Shown: positions 13,101 to 29,900, numbered from the stretch's first letter. The stretch: 64,000 nt of DNA from Oikopleura dioica (GCA_907165135.1 OU015568.1:14020501-14084500), one strand, 5' to 3'. The notes: generated by a model from the letters alone, not told the origin. Numbers and translations are program-made.

Positions 13101-16003
13101 CGTCTTCAAGTCGCTCGTTGAGTTCCTTGATCTTTCCGTCAAGATCAATCTTGGACTTCATGAGGGACTCAGCTCGGTCTTCAGCATCCTGGAGAGCATC
13201 GGTCTCACCAGCAAACTCGGAAATGAGTTTGTTCTTGAGCTGGATGAACTTGGAGTACTCCTGTTCGAGCTGCTTTCGTCGCTTAGACTCGACTTCGAGT
13301 TCTTTCTTCATCTCTTCGTATTCCTTGAGAAGCTCGTCGAACTCAGCCTTCTTCTCAGCAGTGTTGAGGAGTGGTCGGATCTTGAAGAGGAGTTTCTGCC
13401 ACTCCCAATCCTTCAAGGTGACGTAAGCTCTCCAGTTGGACTGGATGACAACAGCACCATCTCGCTCCTTGACGGTCTTCAAGAAAGCAGCTCGAGAGAG
13501 GTTGAATCGCATTCTGGTCTGGAGCTTGGTGAGAATTTCAGCAATCTTGTCATCTCGAAGATCTTCCAAAGCACCAATGATACCGGCCTTGAAGAAAAGC
13601 TTGGTGTGACCAAATCGATAGACAACGGGATCAATTTGGGAAATTCCAGCAAGGATCTTCTCGCAAGCCTTCTTGGGGTCAATGAAACCAGTCTTGGGAA
13701 GGGAGTTGGGGTTGAGGATACAGTATCGCTGTTTCCAGTCAGAGTATTCGACTCGAGATGGGAAACCCTTTCGGCAAATACGGATACCTTCCAAGACACC
13801 GTTACATCGGAGCTGGTGAAGGACAAGGTTGTTATCCATGAAACCTGGTCGCTTCTGTTCGTTGGGAATAATACATCGGACAAAGTGAGGCTGAGTGGCG
13901 TGGAGATTAGTCATCAATCGAAGGAGAGATTCTCTGTGGAGGGCAGAGACAGTCTGGAAGGAACCACCCTTTTGTCGCTTGCCTCCCTTCTTTCCACCAC
14001 CCTTTGGTGCATCATCGGGGGAGACGTAGGATTCCCAGATCTTCTTGCAGACCTCGAGGTTGGACTGCTTGAAAAGGGCAACAAGAGAGTTGTTAAGAGG
14101 ATCCTTGTTCTTCAAGAGCCAATCGGTGACGTTGTAGGCGACGGTACCAGCGTAGTGGTAGATTTCGAAGTGAGCCTCGAACTTGCCCTGCTTCTTGACC
14201 TTGCCAATAGACTTGGTCTTGCCCAAATGCTGCTGGAAGAGCTTGTCTCGGTAGGTCATGTCAGTGGCCTTGGGGACAATGCACTCTTCTTCGAGGAGTG
14301 ACATGATACCAAGAGGCTTCTCGATAAGTTCGATAGTAGCCTGGAGATCCATACCAAAATCGATAAACTCCCAGTCGATACCTTCTCGCTTGTATTCTTC
14401 CTGTTCGAGGATGAACATGTGGTGGTTGAAGAACTGCTGGAGTCGTTCGTTAGTGTAGTTGATGCAAAGCTGTTCGAAAGTGTTGAATTCGAAAATTTCG
14501 AAACCAGCAATATCGAGGATACCGATGAAGTTGTTTCGTGGAAGATCAGTGGAGAGAGCTCGGTTGACAACAGCGACAAGCCATTCGAAAAGTCGGTTGA
14601 AAGAGGCCTTGACGACGGCACCAATAGCGTAGTAGACTTGGGCGACAGTCTGACCTTTGACAACGTATTCAGCACCGACCTTGACCTTGGGAGTGCAGAC
14701 GGCCTTGAGCCACTCAGCAGAGTTGACACCCAAAAGGTAGGCAATCTTGTCAGCAGCTTCAGTTCCATCGGGCTCAGCCTGTTCTTCTCGGGGCTTCTCC
14801 TTGAAGACGGCGTTACCAGAGTGCATGAGAGAGGCAGTGATCTTGTAGACACCAGCCTTTTCTTCCTCAGTGAAACCAAGAATATCGAAAGACTCGTCAG
14901 TGGCATCGAGTTCTTCGTTATCATCAATGGACTTGACCTTGATTTCACCAAGAGAGCACCACTTGTAGTCATAAGGATCAGTAGAGATCATGCACATCTC
15001 GTTAATCTGGGGCTTGTGACCAGTGAGCATCTGGTAGAAGATATGGAAGCATCGTTCGGCCTTGAGCTGGAAGGTGACTCGAGACTTCTCCAAAAGGTAG
15101 GTATCGATATCACCAGAGGCGAGCTTACCAGTGACCTGGAAGTGAATTCGGATGAATTTACCGAATCGAGAAGAGTTATCGTTACGGATGGTCTTGGCGT
15201 TACCAAAGGCCTCCATAGCGGGGTTAGCAGCGACAATCTGATCTTCGAGGGTTCCACCTCCCTTGAGAGAAGGAGCTTCATCCTTCTTAGAGTTTTTGTC
15301 ACCAAGGGCACAGACGACGGCGAAGTACTGGATGACTCGCTTGGTGTTGACAGTTTTACCAGCTCCAGACTCACCAGTAATAAGCATAGACTGGTTTTCG
15401 GAGTTTCGGAGCATATCTTGGTAAGCGTTATCGGAAACGGAGTAAACGTGGGGAGGCATTTCAGTTCGTCTCTTGTTGTAGTAGCAGAGGACAACGTGGT
15501 TGTCGTAGACGGGAAGCCACTTGTAGGGGTTAACAGTGACACAGAAAAGACCTGAAAAAGATTTTAGGTATTGAAATCAAGGAAGAAAGGGAGCTTACCG
15601 GAGTAGGTGTAGATAAGGAAGAGAGTGTATCGGGAGTTCAAGTTGTGGACAACAGAAGCTTCGGACAGATATGTCATGTTAGCCATATCTTCCAAGAGTT
15701 CGTACTTGGGAGGGTTCTGTGGCTCGACATCTTCGGGCTTGTAAAGCTTGACTTTACCGTCAGCCAATCGCTCGACTTCGACCTTGCCATCCTTCTCACC
15801 GAGCTTTTTACCCTAAAATATGAGTAAAAAATTGGCTCAAGATTCATATTTGGAATTACCTTGCAGTAACCGGTTTCAGAGTAGGGGACCCAAACGGCGC
15901 TTTTACCCTCAAAAGGAGCGTTTCGGATATCAATCAGCTGGATGTTGGGCAATCGAAGATAAACTGCGGCATTGCCAGCTGCTTCGGGATCCCAAAGCGC
16001 CAT
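10103..16003 (-). CDS. Sarcomeric (class II) myosin heavy chain
   Basis: Coding exons on the reverse strand are 16003-15860, 15812-15599 and 15551-10103, with canonical GT-AG introns of 47 bp each. Allowing for one frame correction the protein is 1,935 residues, the usual length for muscle myosin II. Motor landmarks: P-loop GESGAGKT, switch [10 protein letters not shown], the [19 protein letters not shown] helix, a Gly/Lys-rich loop 2 ([13 protein letters not shown]) before the actin-binding segment, and [11 protein letters not shown] light-chain-binding neck and more than 1,000 residues of heptad-repeat rod follow, ending KMRSKSSAF. The loop 2 and HFVRC context fit striated rather than smooth muscle myosin. 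The frame breaks at 10575-10578, where a T4 run (A4 in the coding strand) needs one more base to join ...MAEDLK to [16 protein letters not shown]. As written, the last about 150 residues are out of frame. Arginine is mostly CGA, and codon bias is strong, as expected for a highly expressed gene. Confidence 0.95.
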
Positions 16004-16004
16004 G

Positions 16005-16096
16005 ACTAAATAACAATAAGTATAAATAAAGACGAATCTACAGAAATTCTCTCTTTCTCTCTGCTTACCTGTGGTTGGTCTGGTGCTTGCAGAACT
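16005..16096 (-). other. 5' leader exon and 5' UTR intron of myosin heavy chain
   Basis: Just upstream of the ATG at 16003 there is an acceptor (TTATTTAG|TC). A good donor (CCACAG|GTAAGC) lies at 16068/16069, giving a 63-bp intron in the 5' UTR. The leader exon runs from 16069 to a predicted start at about 16096 (about 28 bases). Leader introns of this kind are common in muscle genes; this is splice-pattern inference. Confidence 0.55.
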
Positions 16097-16126
16097 GAGA
16101 TGTGAGGGAAAGCGTTCCTCCTTTTA
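16092..16126 (-). promoter_or_regulatory. Core promoter of myosin heavy chain (TATA-like plus initiator)
   Basis: On the reverse strand TAAAAGG (16126-16120) lies exactly 30 bases before the A of an initiator-like TCAGTT (A at 16096). The leader exon donor follows 28 bases later. A perfect TATAAAA also occurs at 16292-16286, but transcription from there would include upstream ATGs, so I prefer the nearer element. Confidence 0.45.
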
Positions 16127-16299
16127 CGCTGAGAAGGGAGGAGCTTTCAACAGCTTTAACCAGTTTGACAACCCCTTGACTCACTGCCAAGAGGCATTTT
16201 TCTAGTACAGTAACACTACAACATAACGATAGCTGAAGTTCATGGTAGGGTTTCCGCTTGCAATCCAAAGTGATGTTGCTAATGCTTTTATAATAATTT

Positions 16300-17008
16300 T
16301 ACGATTTTAGCTCCAATGGAATTAACTTTTGGTTGCTCAATTTTTTCAAACATTTTTATTCATTTTTCGTGCACATATTTTGGATGTCCCCGAATAGGAT
16401 AGTATTATATCATTTTTCTTACTAAAAATGACTAGCGAAAATCTGTCCTTGTTCACGATGAATGCAGTAGATTGGGAACATTTCGCAACAATAATTTATA
16501 GCGTTTCTGCTCTTCCTCACGATCATTTTGTGCGAGCCATAATCGAGTACTAAAAAAGTCACTCGGGCCACCCTTTTTTGCCGGGCGATAATGATACCCT
16601 TACCCTTTCAAAATGAGCAAAATTGATAAGCTTCACGCTATCATCACCTTTTCGGGTAAAATCATCACGTTTGGGAACTTTCACTTTTCTTGCTGCATGC
16701 GACAATCTTTCTTTATTTAGAAAGTACTCATTCAGTTTTCATTTAATTGCTTTTTTGTATCTTTCACAGTTTGTCGCTATCGTTGTTGTCTTCAAAATCA
16801 GGGTTAGGGTTGTATGATTTGATGATCCCAAGTAGCATTTTGTCATTTTTCTTAATATATCTGGTCTTCGGAAGTTCTTTTTCCGGGCCAGTGCATATAT
16901 CTGAGCAAGTTAAGGCTCGTTTCTTTTATGAGTTTTTTTTGTAAAGCATAAAGTAGTGATTTTCGGCGCCATTTAGTCGAATTGAAACTTCATACTATTT
17001 CCTTGATG
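16300..17008. other. Intergenic sequence between myosin and the helical-repeat gene
   Basis: AT-rich sequence without a supportable exon. The two flanking genes lie on the same (reverse) strand, so this holds the upstream region of myosin and the 3' flank of the next gene. Confidence 0.4.
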
Positions 17009-19495
17009 TCAAGAAAAACTCTCCGATGGCAAATAATGAACTAGAACTGGTTCCATTTTAATTCTCCCAGTCTCCTCCGAATTGTCAACTCTGTCATCGT
17101 CTGCCAGCGATTGATCCAACTGGAAGCTGTCTCTATCACTCAGATAGTCCATCAAGCTGCTACCGATAGCTTTAACGATAAATATTACTCCTCTGATACG
17201 AATTAAAGAGAACAAACAATTCGGCACGTACCTTCAATCAGTTCAAAATCGTATGGAATTCGTTCTGTCAGCTCGTCTTCAGTGGGACGGATATCATGGA
17301 GGAGTTTTGAGTACTTAAAATTGTCGAAAATTCGAATAGTTTGAAACTCGATAACTGGATTAATCGATTCTGATGAACACAATTTTATCAGTAAGAAGAT
17401 TTCCGGTAGAACTGATCAAGGTCACAAAACTTATGAATGCTAACAGTAGCTCATCCGCAAAAGTCGCGAAAATAAACAGTAAATAGATACCAGTCTTTGG
17501 ACAGATTGCTTCTTGAATGGAGGCATTTCAAATTTGTCACCTTGAATAACACCGTAACTTTTTGTTTGTACTCATGGGCTGATTTCTTGACAATTTCCTG
17601 ATCACCCCTTCGTCGGATAATGTCATTTTCGGAACTTATCATGCTCTTGATAATTTCCATGAACTTGAGAGGCCATAGTGACGGTAAATCTCCTTGAGCC
17701 AAATTTTCAAATGCTAAAATTGCAGATTTTCGAATTTCGGATTGTTTTGCTTCGAGAATTATTTCTCCGAGTTCGTGCAGCAAAACTGCTTGGCAAAATG
17801 CATTTCCATCTTTATTCAATTCTTTCTCGATGAATTCAAAGGATCGTCTATCTTCTCGTGCTGACTTTGCAATCAAGACTAAACTGACAAGGAATCTCGC
17901 ATGGAGGAAGCACGCCTGATGTAAATGCCTAGGAGACCTTCCTGAAAAACTTTTCCAGGCGGTTAAGCTCCGCCAGAGAAATGTCACTCAGGTCCGGACG
18001 GTCTGGTGCAGCCGAGTTTAAAAGGCAGAGACACTTGTATAAAGGAAGCGTTATGGGAAAAGACATCATTCCAAAAATTATCTCGCAGCTTTGGGCCATC
18101 GTTGAAATTGTCAATTCTGAAAAGTAAACTTGTTTGACTGAAAATGTGTTTGGTTAGTGCAGAAAGCCTGTATTTTAACTTTAGCTGTCTCAGCAGAGCC
18201 GATTCGGCGCAGCGGGAAACATTACAATCAGTATCCAAGATCTTGACTAAATCGCTAAGATTCTTGAACAGAGGGCGCCCTCTTTTGACTGCACAGGTGA
18301 TAAAAAATGTCGAAGGCAGAATTTTTGCCTCAGAAATTCAATATTTCACAAAATGAATCTAATTTCAGTATGTCTCGATCAACGTTATTAATATGAGTAA
18401 GCCTCTGAAATGTGATTTAAAATGAAACAAAAAAAATTGCAGAAATCTCTCGACCGTTAAAAATTATCTGAACCTTCAACGGTCTGTTCTTTTATTGAAT
18501 AAAATATGACTGATTTCATAGTCAAAATATGCATTATTCTCGTTATTGTCATCAGTACCTGTAAAAGGAACTGATTTGTAGCGGATTTTCAGTTTCTCCG
18601 GTAAGTCTTTGTACTTTTGCCATGTTTCAGCAGTCCCGATCTGTATGTCTTCAGTAAGAACGAGTTTGAGAAGCTTTAGCGAAATTTGTTGAGCGATTTG
18701 AACAGTCATCAACTCAGCCGTTGTAAAGTTCTCCTCTTCCGTGACTTGAGCTTTTCCGCGTTTTTTTGATGTTTTTTAGTAATTCAATTCGTTTATAAAA
18801 ACCAGCCCTAGCGAAAATAGGCAACTCTCTAACACGAAAATCAGCGCTCTCGTGTGCTGCGTCGTTACTCTAAAAATAATTGAACCTCAAGCCTTAATAA
18901 CTGTATCTCACTTGGTGGTTTTTATGGAGGAGTACAGTAGGTCGAGACACTTGTCGCGCTCAGGTGTTCGGGTCAGGAGGATCAAGCGACACCATCTCCA
19001 GCTCGGATACTGATTGATGTTTTACCCACGTGACTAAAATTAGCGATAAAATTTGTCAGTTTGCCAATGTTTTTTCTATTACAATCCAAATCATTATCCG
19101 ATCCTTAGCGCCTTGCTAACAACTTCTTCATCCAACAATTTGCACAAATGTCGATAGTCCTTTTCTGTCGCTTTATTCTGCTGGAAACGAGTGACTTTTC
19201 AAGGCTTTCTAACTTGAGCGCGCGGAGGAGAATCTCTGTGAATTTGCATAATTAGTCTTGAGAAAGGGTGACACTGATAGTATCAAGTTCTTTTTGCTTG
19301 ATTTTGTGAATTTCTAAAATTTAGATTTGATTATCAAAGATTCATCACCATTAACGAAGCCTTTACTAAACGCTCGCACTTTTCAAAGTCGGAAAGGGAT
19401 TTTTGCTGATGTTCGGGCTGAAATAACTTTTTGCGCTGCTCGGTCGCGAATATTCCAAGAAAAGTGGGGATGATTTCTTTGTATACAACTGGCAT
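17009..19495 (-). CDS. Multi-exon helical-repeat protein, family not recognised
   Basis: Coding exons read on the reverse strand, in order from the downstream end: 17009-17169, 17232-17411, 17445-17915, 17938-18137, 18226-18288, 18350-18404, 18481-18509, 18559-18867, 18912-19009, with further 5' exons up to an ATG near 19495. Most junctions agree in phase. The 5' part (19010-19495) is only roughly resolved; one exon there reads KEIIPTFLGIFATEQRKK. The protein is mainly amphipathic helices in short repeats (for example AILAFENLAQGDLPSLWPL), suggesting an armadillo/HEAT-like scaffold, and it ends in an acidic tail (LADDDRVDNSEETG). I do not recognise the family. Two frame breaks need correction: one base missing in T5 at 17559-17563 and one extra in T7 at 18761-18767 (plus-strand runs). 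The junction at 17916-17937 would be a 22-base intron. Alternatives are a decaying pseudogene, or assembly errors in a real gene; I favour the latter because so many exons still read cleanly. Confidence 0.6.
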
Positions 19496-19599
19496 GTTTC
19501 TCTACTTTCTCGACGTGACTAAGTCGTTTCTCGAGGACATCTACGTTGCCAGGGCAACAGCACGTTCTCTCCAAGTTCTACTTAGGTGTGAAGATTGTG

Positions 19600-22500
19600 A
19601 TTAAAATGCGGCATCTCAAGCTCAAATTTATTCAGCTTCAAAGACGTTTTTGTTTTTTTCAACTGCTTATTTGATGGCAATTTGAAAGTGTCCGGAACAA
19701 ACGAATCGATTGCGTTCTAATTGATTGCTTCTTTATTATTTGCTTATTAAACAGTAAATATACAGTACGGAATTGTTTCAGTAATACCAGCGAATAACGT
19801 TGCTTCCTTGATATCACCCTGTAGACTGTTGATAACAAGCACTGATAAGAGTGCTGAACAGGGTTCAATACTTGAAGGAAGCTCCAGCCAAAAATGCTTT
19901 TTCTAGCCAAAAAAAAGCTGTTCATTTTTGTTCCTTCTTCTTTCGAACAATGGGCAGTTGTTCGACTGACAGAAAAAGAAAAGTAGGGATGAAAGTTGAA
20001 AGTCAGCAGAACATGCGAAAACGGTGTTGGTTGTCAAGGGCGACATTAGCGCATTGTGTGTCTCTGCCTCTGCTGCTGATGGAAGGACACTACTGTAACC
20101 ATTTAGAAGCGCCTCCCACAACAACTTGCTACTTCTACCAATTTATACATCTTGAGAGATTGCTGCAAGATCGCCGGTTCAAGAGATTAAAAGATTGCTT
20201 CATTAGTTATCTCCATGCAGCGCCAACAAACTGTAAAAGCACTGTACACTTTGCGTTGACATCTATTTGACCAGTTTTATGGGCGCAATGATTACCGCCA
20301 TAACCACGGCTAGATCCTTAAGAATCGCAAAAGAAGCTCACCCCAAACATTCATTTTCCGAAGAGATCGTTAATTAACCTTTACCCTCGGATAATCCAGT
20401 GAGAAAACACTATACTTGACATTAATCTCGCTACAAAAGAGAAGCGCCGGGAACAAAAGAAGGTATTACAGTAACAACGAACGAAAGTTTACTCGAGGAA
20501 TTTTCAAAAACGTTGCTTTTGACTTTCGCATTTTAGAAAATTCGCAAACTTGGGGAAATTTGTTCGCGAATATTTTTCACGATGACTTGAAAATTGCCAA
20601 CAGTTATCATCAGAAAATGTATTTAAGATTATTTTGATCATATAAAAAGCTTCCTAAAACTAAAAAAAAACTTGGAATATTTTTTCACGAAAAATGATGA
20701 CCTAAGCATTTTACGACGTAAAAAGGTCTTGTTTGCTTTCTTTCAGAAGATCTCCCTAAATTTGACGTAAGTCAAAGTTCAATCTTTCAAAATCATCTTC
20801 AACCAGCATTTTCCCCACTGTAACTGTCCGTAAATGTCTCATGAACTCTTCATAAAATCGCCCACCTAATGAATTATAATGGCCTTTGAATCAATTTTGC
20901 CCAAGTTGACTTTTCACGGGTGATGAGAAAGAACGTCTATCTCCCCGGATCTCAAAGAAACTATCAATGATCAGCGAATTCAGGGCGGAAATCATGATTC
21001 CCTCTGTTTGCTTATGCATTGAGAACTCCGTGCTCTCTTTGTCCGAGCGCAAATAGCGTAATTTTTAAGTTCGTATAAAGTCGTTACAATCGCCAAATAT
21101 ACAGAGACGATGATTTTTATAAAGAAATTCTAACAAGCGAGGGCAATTAAAAGGAACTTATCGAAGCGATGAGCTGACTCTAAGCGACCGCGAATTGCTA
21201 CGCCTTATCAAATTAAATACGTAAGGCGATCGTGAAAGAAAGGAACTAATGATCGAGCCAAATGACAGATTTTGAACGTTTCTTCGTCATTGATGAACGT
21301 AGAAGATTTTTAATCAAATTTTTATAGAAAAAATTTCGGCAAATTTGACAAGATGCTTTTTTACTAAGAATTTTTTGCCATGTTTTTTGCGGTGAATCAA
21401 GAAAGTACTGAGCAACTGTAACTCGCGTGAGAGTTTATTTAGCACCTGTCAGGATGCAAATGTTTGCTCAACGTGTTTTCCTCTTTCCACTTCGGCGCTG
21501 GCAAACTTTGTTCCTGTCAAGTTCTGCCCCTCTGAACAAAGTATATCTTTGAACGTTTATCTAAACCGGCGGTGCGGTGCTACTCAGATAAATCCAACTT
21601 TTCTGCTGAATGAAATTTCCGTTTCAAAAAGTTCATGGAAGAAAAAACGTGTTCAAAAGGTCGATGAAATTTAATTGAACTATCGTTGCCCTTTCCTTAT
21701 TTTACGACTTATTTTCTAGTATTCGCTTCTCCAACAACCGACCTCCAGTTCCTTCTCGTTCGGAGCTGGTGTCAAAGATCGAGCCCGCAAGAATTTATGC
21801 CGCGTCTCAGAAATCCCCTTTAATTTGCATTTGCCCCTAGAAATGTAGCGAGTGTGCTCTTACTCTCATAACTTCTGGGATAATGGTCACTCAAAATTTG
21901 CGAGTCACTGGGGACCCTCTAAGGGCATTCTAAGTATAATTCGTGCGGACTTATTTTTTAATTGAGACGCCTAAATATAAAGATTGAATTGAAATTGCGT
22001 TTGATTCATTCTGGAAGAGAGTACTATTTGTACACGTCTAAAGAAATGTCGCCAAAGGTTGTCCAAAATAGAAGAAAAGGCAAGGGCGATCATTTCTAAC
22101 TCCTCGCTGCTGGATTAGCTCGAATCTAAATTCCAAAGGGCGCAAAGAGTGAAACTGATTTGATCCGCGTTACTTCCAAAGAATTCAAAATTACCTCGAA
22201 ATTAATTCAAATCCTCAATTTGATTGTCATTTTCGGGTCTTTTTTATTCAAAAATTTTAAGAAAAAAAATCATTTTCTGCAATTCTTTTCATTTGATATT
22301 CTGGCCAATAAGAATGCTCGCTGATTGGGAATAGCGCCACCTATTATTTACGATTTTTATTTTGACCAACACGGTTGTTTTTCTTTGATAGATTAGTTAG
22401 ACGTTAGCCCAGGCACTTCTGAAAATGCAGTTTTAGAAATATAACGTTTCGCTGGGTTATTAGAGAAACACGATAAAACACGTGTTACGTAACTTTCCCA

Positions 22501-23081
22501 AATCCTCGGAAAAAAATCATCGCGGCGGCTGCAAAGCGCTTGATGAGTTTTAACATGGCGACGCACATTAGCATGCAAAAAATGTGGACCGGAAGGAGCC
22601 GCCGAATGTTAACAACCCCTTTCTGCTCTAACTTTGAAAAATCCATTCTTCGCCATGTCACCTGTGGAACTGAAAGTTCTTGCTCGCTCAAGTCTGTTGT
22701 CGCTAGAATCTTTTTGATCAGCGATCGGAATTTATCGGCGACTTTTTATGCAGCTTTCTTTTTTTGCTGAATGAATTTTCTCTAGGGGTAGAAATTCGAC
22801 CGTAAGATCCCATTTTGAGCCAAAATGAACTTAAATCAACCCCGTTTCTGGACAAAAAATCTATCTCCTTTGAAAGCATGTTCATTAGAAATCAGCAGCG
22901 GACAGTAATTATGGTTGCAGTGTGGTAATTTATCGCAGCGCGCTTAGACTGTAATCACCATTCGCGCGCCCGTCACTAATCAATTCTAAAAACAACAAAT
23001 TGTGTCAATATTGCAGAAACACCCGCTTCCGCTCTGAACTTGTTCTAAATTTAGACTTGTTCTAAGAACGGCGTGAAAAGT
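19600..23081. other. Gene-free stretch upstream of tektin
   Basis: No exon with domain character or splice-consistent frame was found. An open frame at 19851-20270 has composition like random AT-rich DNA and no homology I recognise. No repeat or RNA gene was identified. Confidence 0.45.
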
Positions 23082-26996
<3,915 letters not shown>

Positions 26997-26999
26997 ACA

Positions 27000-29900
27000 G
27001 CATACTGTACCGTGGACCGAAGATCTATTTATATAGAAACCGAAAATATATTTTTATATAAAAAAAATAAGAAAATTCGACTTTTCCAAAATTCGAAATC
27101 GATTTCTAAAAATATCTAAACCAAAGAAAAATTAAAAATCTCGTTGCGAGAATTCGATATTTTATAATCTGTTAATCTAAGATCACGTTCAAATATCTCA
27201 TCGTTCAATACTCAAGTTTCTAATACCTAATCAATTAGCTCCGTCATCAAAATTCGATCTTTCAAATTTCCGAAAACCGAATCTATCTGACTCGAAATGA
27301 AAATATGTGAAAATGTGTTTATCTTGGTTTGGTAAGGTAATCCAATCAAACGTGTGATTTTGAGGTTTTGCGAAAACGTGTTCCATCTTTCTACTGTTTT
27401 TTCCTGAATTTAAAGAAGCTTCTAGCGACAATTTGGCACCCGAAATGACGCAAAAGAAAGGGATGATCCGTTCAATTAACATAAAGATATGGTCAGAGGG
27501 AATTTATTTTTAGAATCATTGAATCAACAATCGCGTAACGCTGTGGACGCCTTGGTTAGACTTTAGAAATCAATTGAGTTGACAAACAGCAGTAAACATT
27601 TACCCTTTTTCGTTCCATCGATACGTTTTTGGCTGACAATAATTGGGTTTCATTGCGTCATCAAAGAAACATCAATCTCAATACGATCTTCAAAAAGAGT
27701 TACAAGAGTTGACGCCCTTAATTTTTTTCGAATCAAAAGAGAAATTCGAAAAAAAATCAAAGTACTCTTGCTTGAAATAAGTTTTATTTAGGGACCTGAA
27801 AATCAAGTAATTGAAAAACATGAACTTTTTGGAACTGAGAAAACTGGACTTGTAGATCCTATTTTGGGCCCGCACCCTTCTTCGAAAAAAAATACAATAT
27901 TTAGAAGTTTCTAACACCTCCTTCAAATCGGATCTGAATTGAAAGGCGCCGTCGTCACCAGCGTTTTTCGCTGTCATTATACTGAATAAAACAAAACCGC
28001 GCATTTCATAAGCTCGCTTAGGTCAACCCAATGTCAACAGCGAAATGAACCCAGAAATGGATGAATTTACATTCGCGTGCTTCCAGTTTCTAAAATTATG
28101 GAACGGTTGGATAACAAGTATACTTTGCTCGTGAGCTCTTGTTCGTTGAGTTGGCGACATCCGTTGAGGTTTGTCCAAAATGGAGAAATATGCAGTGAGC
28201 TGCTAGTCAACGTGCCTCGCTCAACATTCTTAAAAAGGCAATTATTTTTCATCAAATGCTATTTTACAGACTCTAGGACGCCCTGACTTTTCCTCGGTTA
28301 CGTAGAAAGCCTGAGTCAGATTCTGAAAGAGCTTGAATGGAACGCCGCGTAGCGGCTTTTTTTAGAACGAAGCCGCAAAGCGGCTTCGCAAATACTACCA
28401 TCTTAATCCATTTAAAAATTTTTGCGAAGCCGCTTCGCGGCTTCGTTTAAAAAAAAACCGCTGCGCGGCTTTTCATTCAAGCTCTTTTAGAACTTGGCTC
28501 AGGTTTTCTACAAAGTTTTTCGAGTCCAGGCTGTGGCAACTCAGCAAATGGACTAACCTCCTAGTCGCCCTTCATTTCAAATTGTCACGCATTGGCAAAT
28601 TCGCAATTACAGTCGCTTGATAGACGTCACGGGTGTTTTCACTGGCGAAGTACTCTAATCAGGTTATTTTGACGATGTCTCGAGCTCCCAGCAACGTTCG
28701 CGTCTGCTCCCGCTAATCAAATCATTACTTTCGAAGCTTGAACATGATTAAGCTCATTTCCTTGCAGAAGAAATCTTTGTTGTTTCCTTCCTTTTTGGTA
28801 TTTTTGTTTGGCGAGTTTAGAGCACTAATGCTTTCACAACAACCCAGCTTGGGTTTTTGGCCAACCTTTTCTCCGTGAACGATTTTGGCTCCAAATCGAC
28901 AATGTTTAAAAATCGGTTAGAATTTAACATTTTTCACCGATTGATAATTATCCTGTGATTAAAACCGCTGAGTCCGCGGCAGTTCTTCTATTTACATTAT
29001 CTTTCTTTACTGAAAACAGAAGCTTGTGATTGCTGAAAACATTCATCTATAAGCTGATCTCATTGATAATGATTATCCTACAAATGTTGTTTTACAACGT
29101 CACTTTTAAACAAACGGAATATGCTCTTGAGTCCCTTAATTGCTGTTTGACATGAACCACTGCTATCAGAGCCCTCTAAAATCTTTTAGGAATATGTAAT
29201 ACTGCAAAGCACCTTTCATAATAATCGTAGCTTTGTTATGTTATCTACCACGGATCACTCGATTATCTGGACAGTACTGAAGGTCCCTGAATACCAACAT
29301 GAAAAAAAAACAATTTTAAATTATTAATAAAAAAAAGTTTTTCTTTAAAAAATATTTTCTTAAATTTCGAGTTTATTAACCAATTTTATTGAAAAATCAT
29401 CAAAAGACAATCAATTGTTAATTGAAAATAAAATCTTTAGATAAAGTTGTTTTGTTTTATTTTGTTGTGTTTGGCGGAGAACAATTGGTGCGCGGTAAGC
29501 CTGGGTGCTGTGGCTCTTTGGTCCTCCAATTTGCGAGATGGTGCTCCGAGGCGCCTCAGCACCGCGCGGCTCCTAAGGGTTAGCACCACCACCACCAACG
29601 TCAATATCGCCAAAGCGAATATTTTTCCGTACTACTATGAGTCTGTAAATAATATCATAATAGCAATTCATGAACTAAACAGTCACTAATTGACGGCTGT
29701 TTTTTTTTATTGACTAAAAACAATTATTATCAAAAGAGAGTAAAAAGAAGAAAGAGATAAAAAAAGAAGATTGAAAGAAAATTAATGATTAAAACGGTAT
29801 GAATTGATTTTGAAGGAAAAATGAATAGATTTGTTGATAAAAGATTCGCTCTTCTTTTTTGGTAAAATAAAAGGTGATTTCTATAAATCAGTTTTCAGGA

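Noticed and set aside
11866-14301. 811-codon open frame antisense to myosin heavy chain
   Set aside because: Strong codon bias in the sense gene (few codons that give stops in reverse) creates long antisense frames. The translation is low-complexity Leu/Ser/Val/Glu with no domain.
14419-15555. 378-codon open frame antisense to the myosin motor domain
   Set aside because: Same cause: mirror of a highly biased coding sequence.
16286-16292. Perfect TATAAAA upstream of myosin
   Set aside because: Transcription from it would put several ATGs ahead of the real start; the nearer TATA-like element with an initiator at exact spacing is preferred.
19851-20270. 139-codon open frame on the plus strand
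   Set aside because: No domain, no biased codons, no splice-consistent neighbours; it looks like chance in moderately GC-rich DNA.
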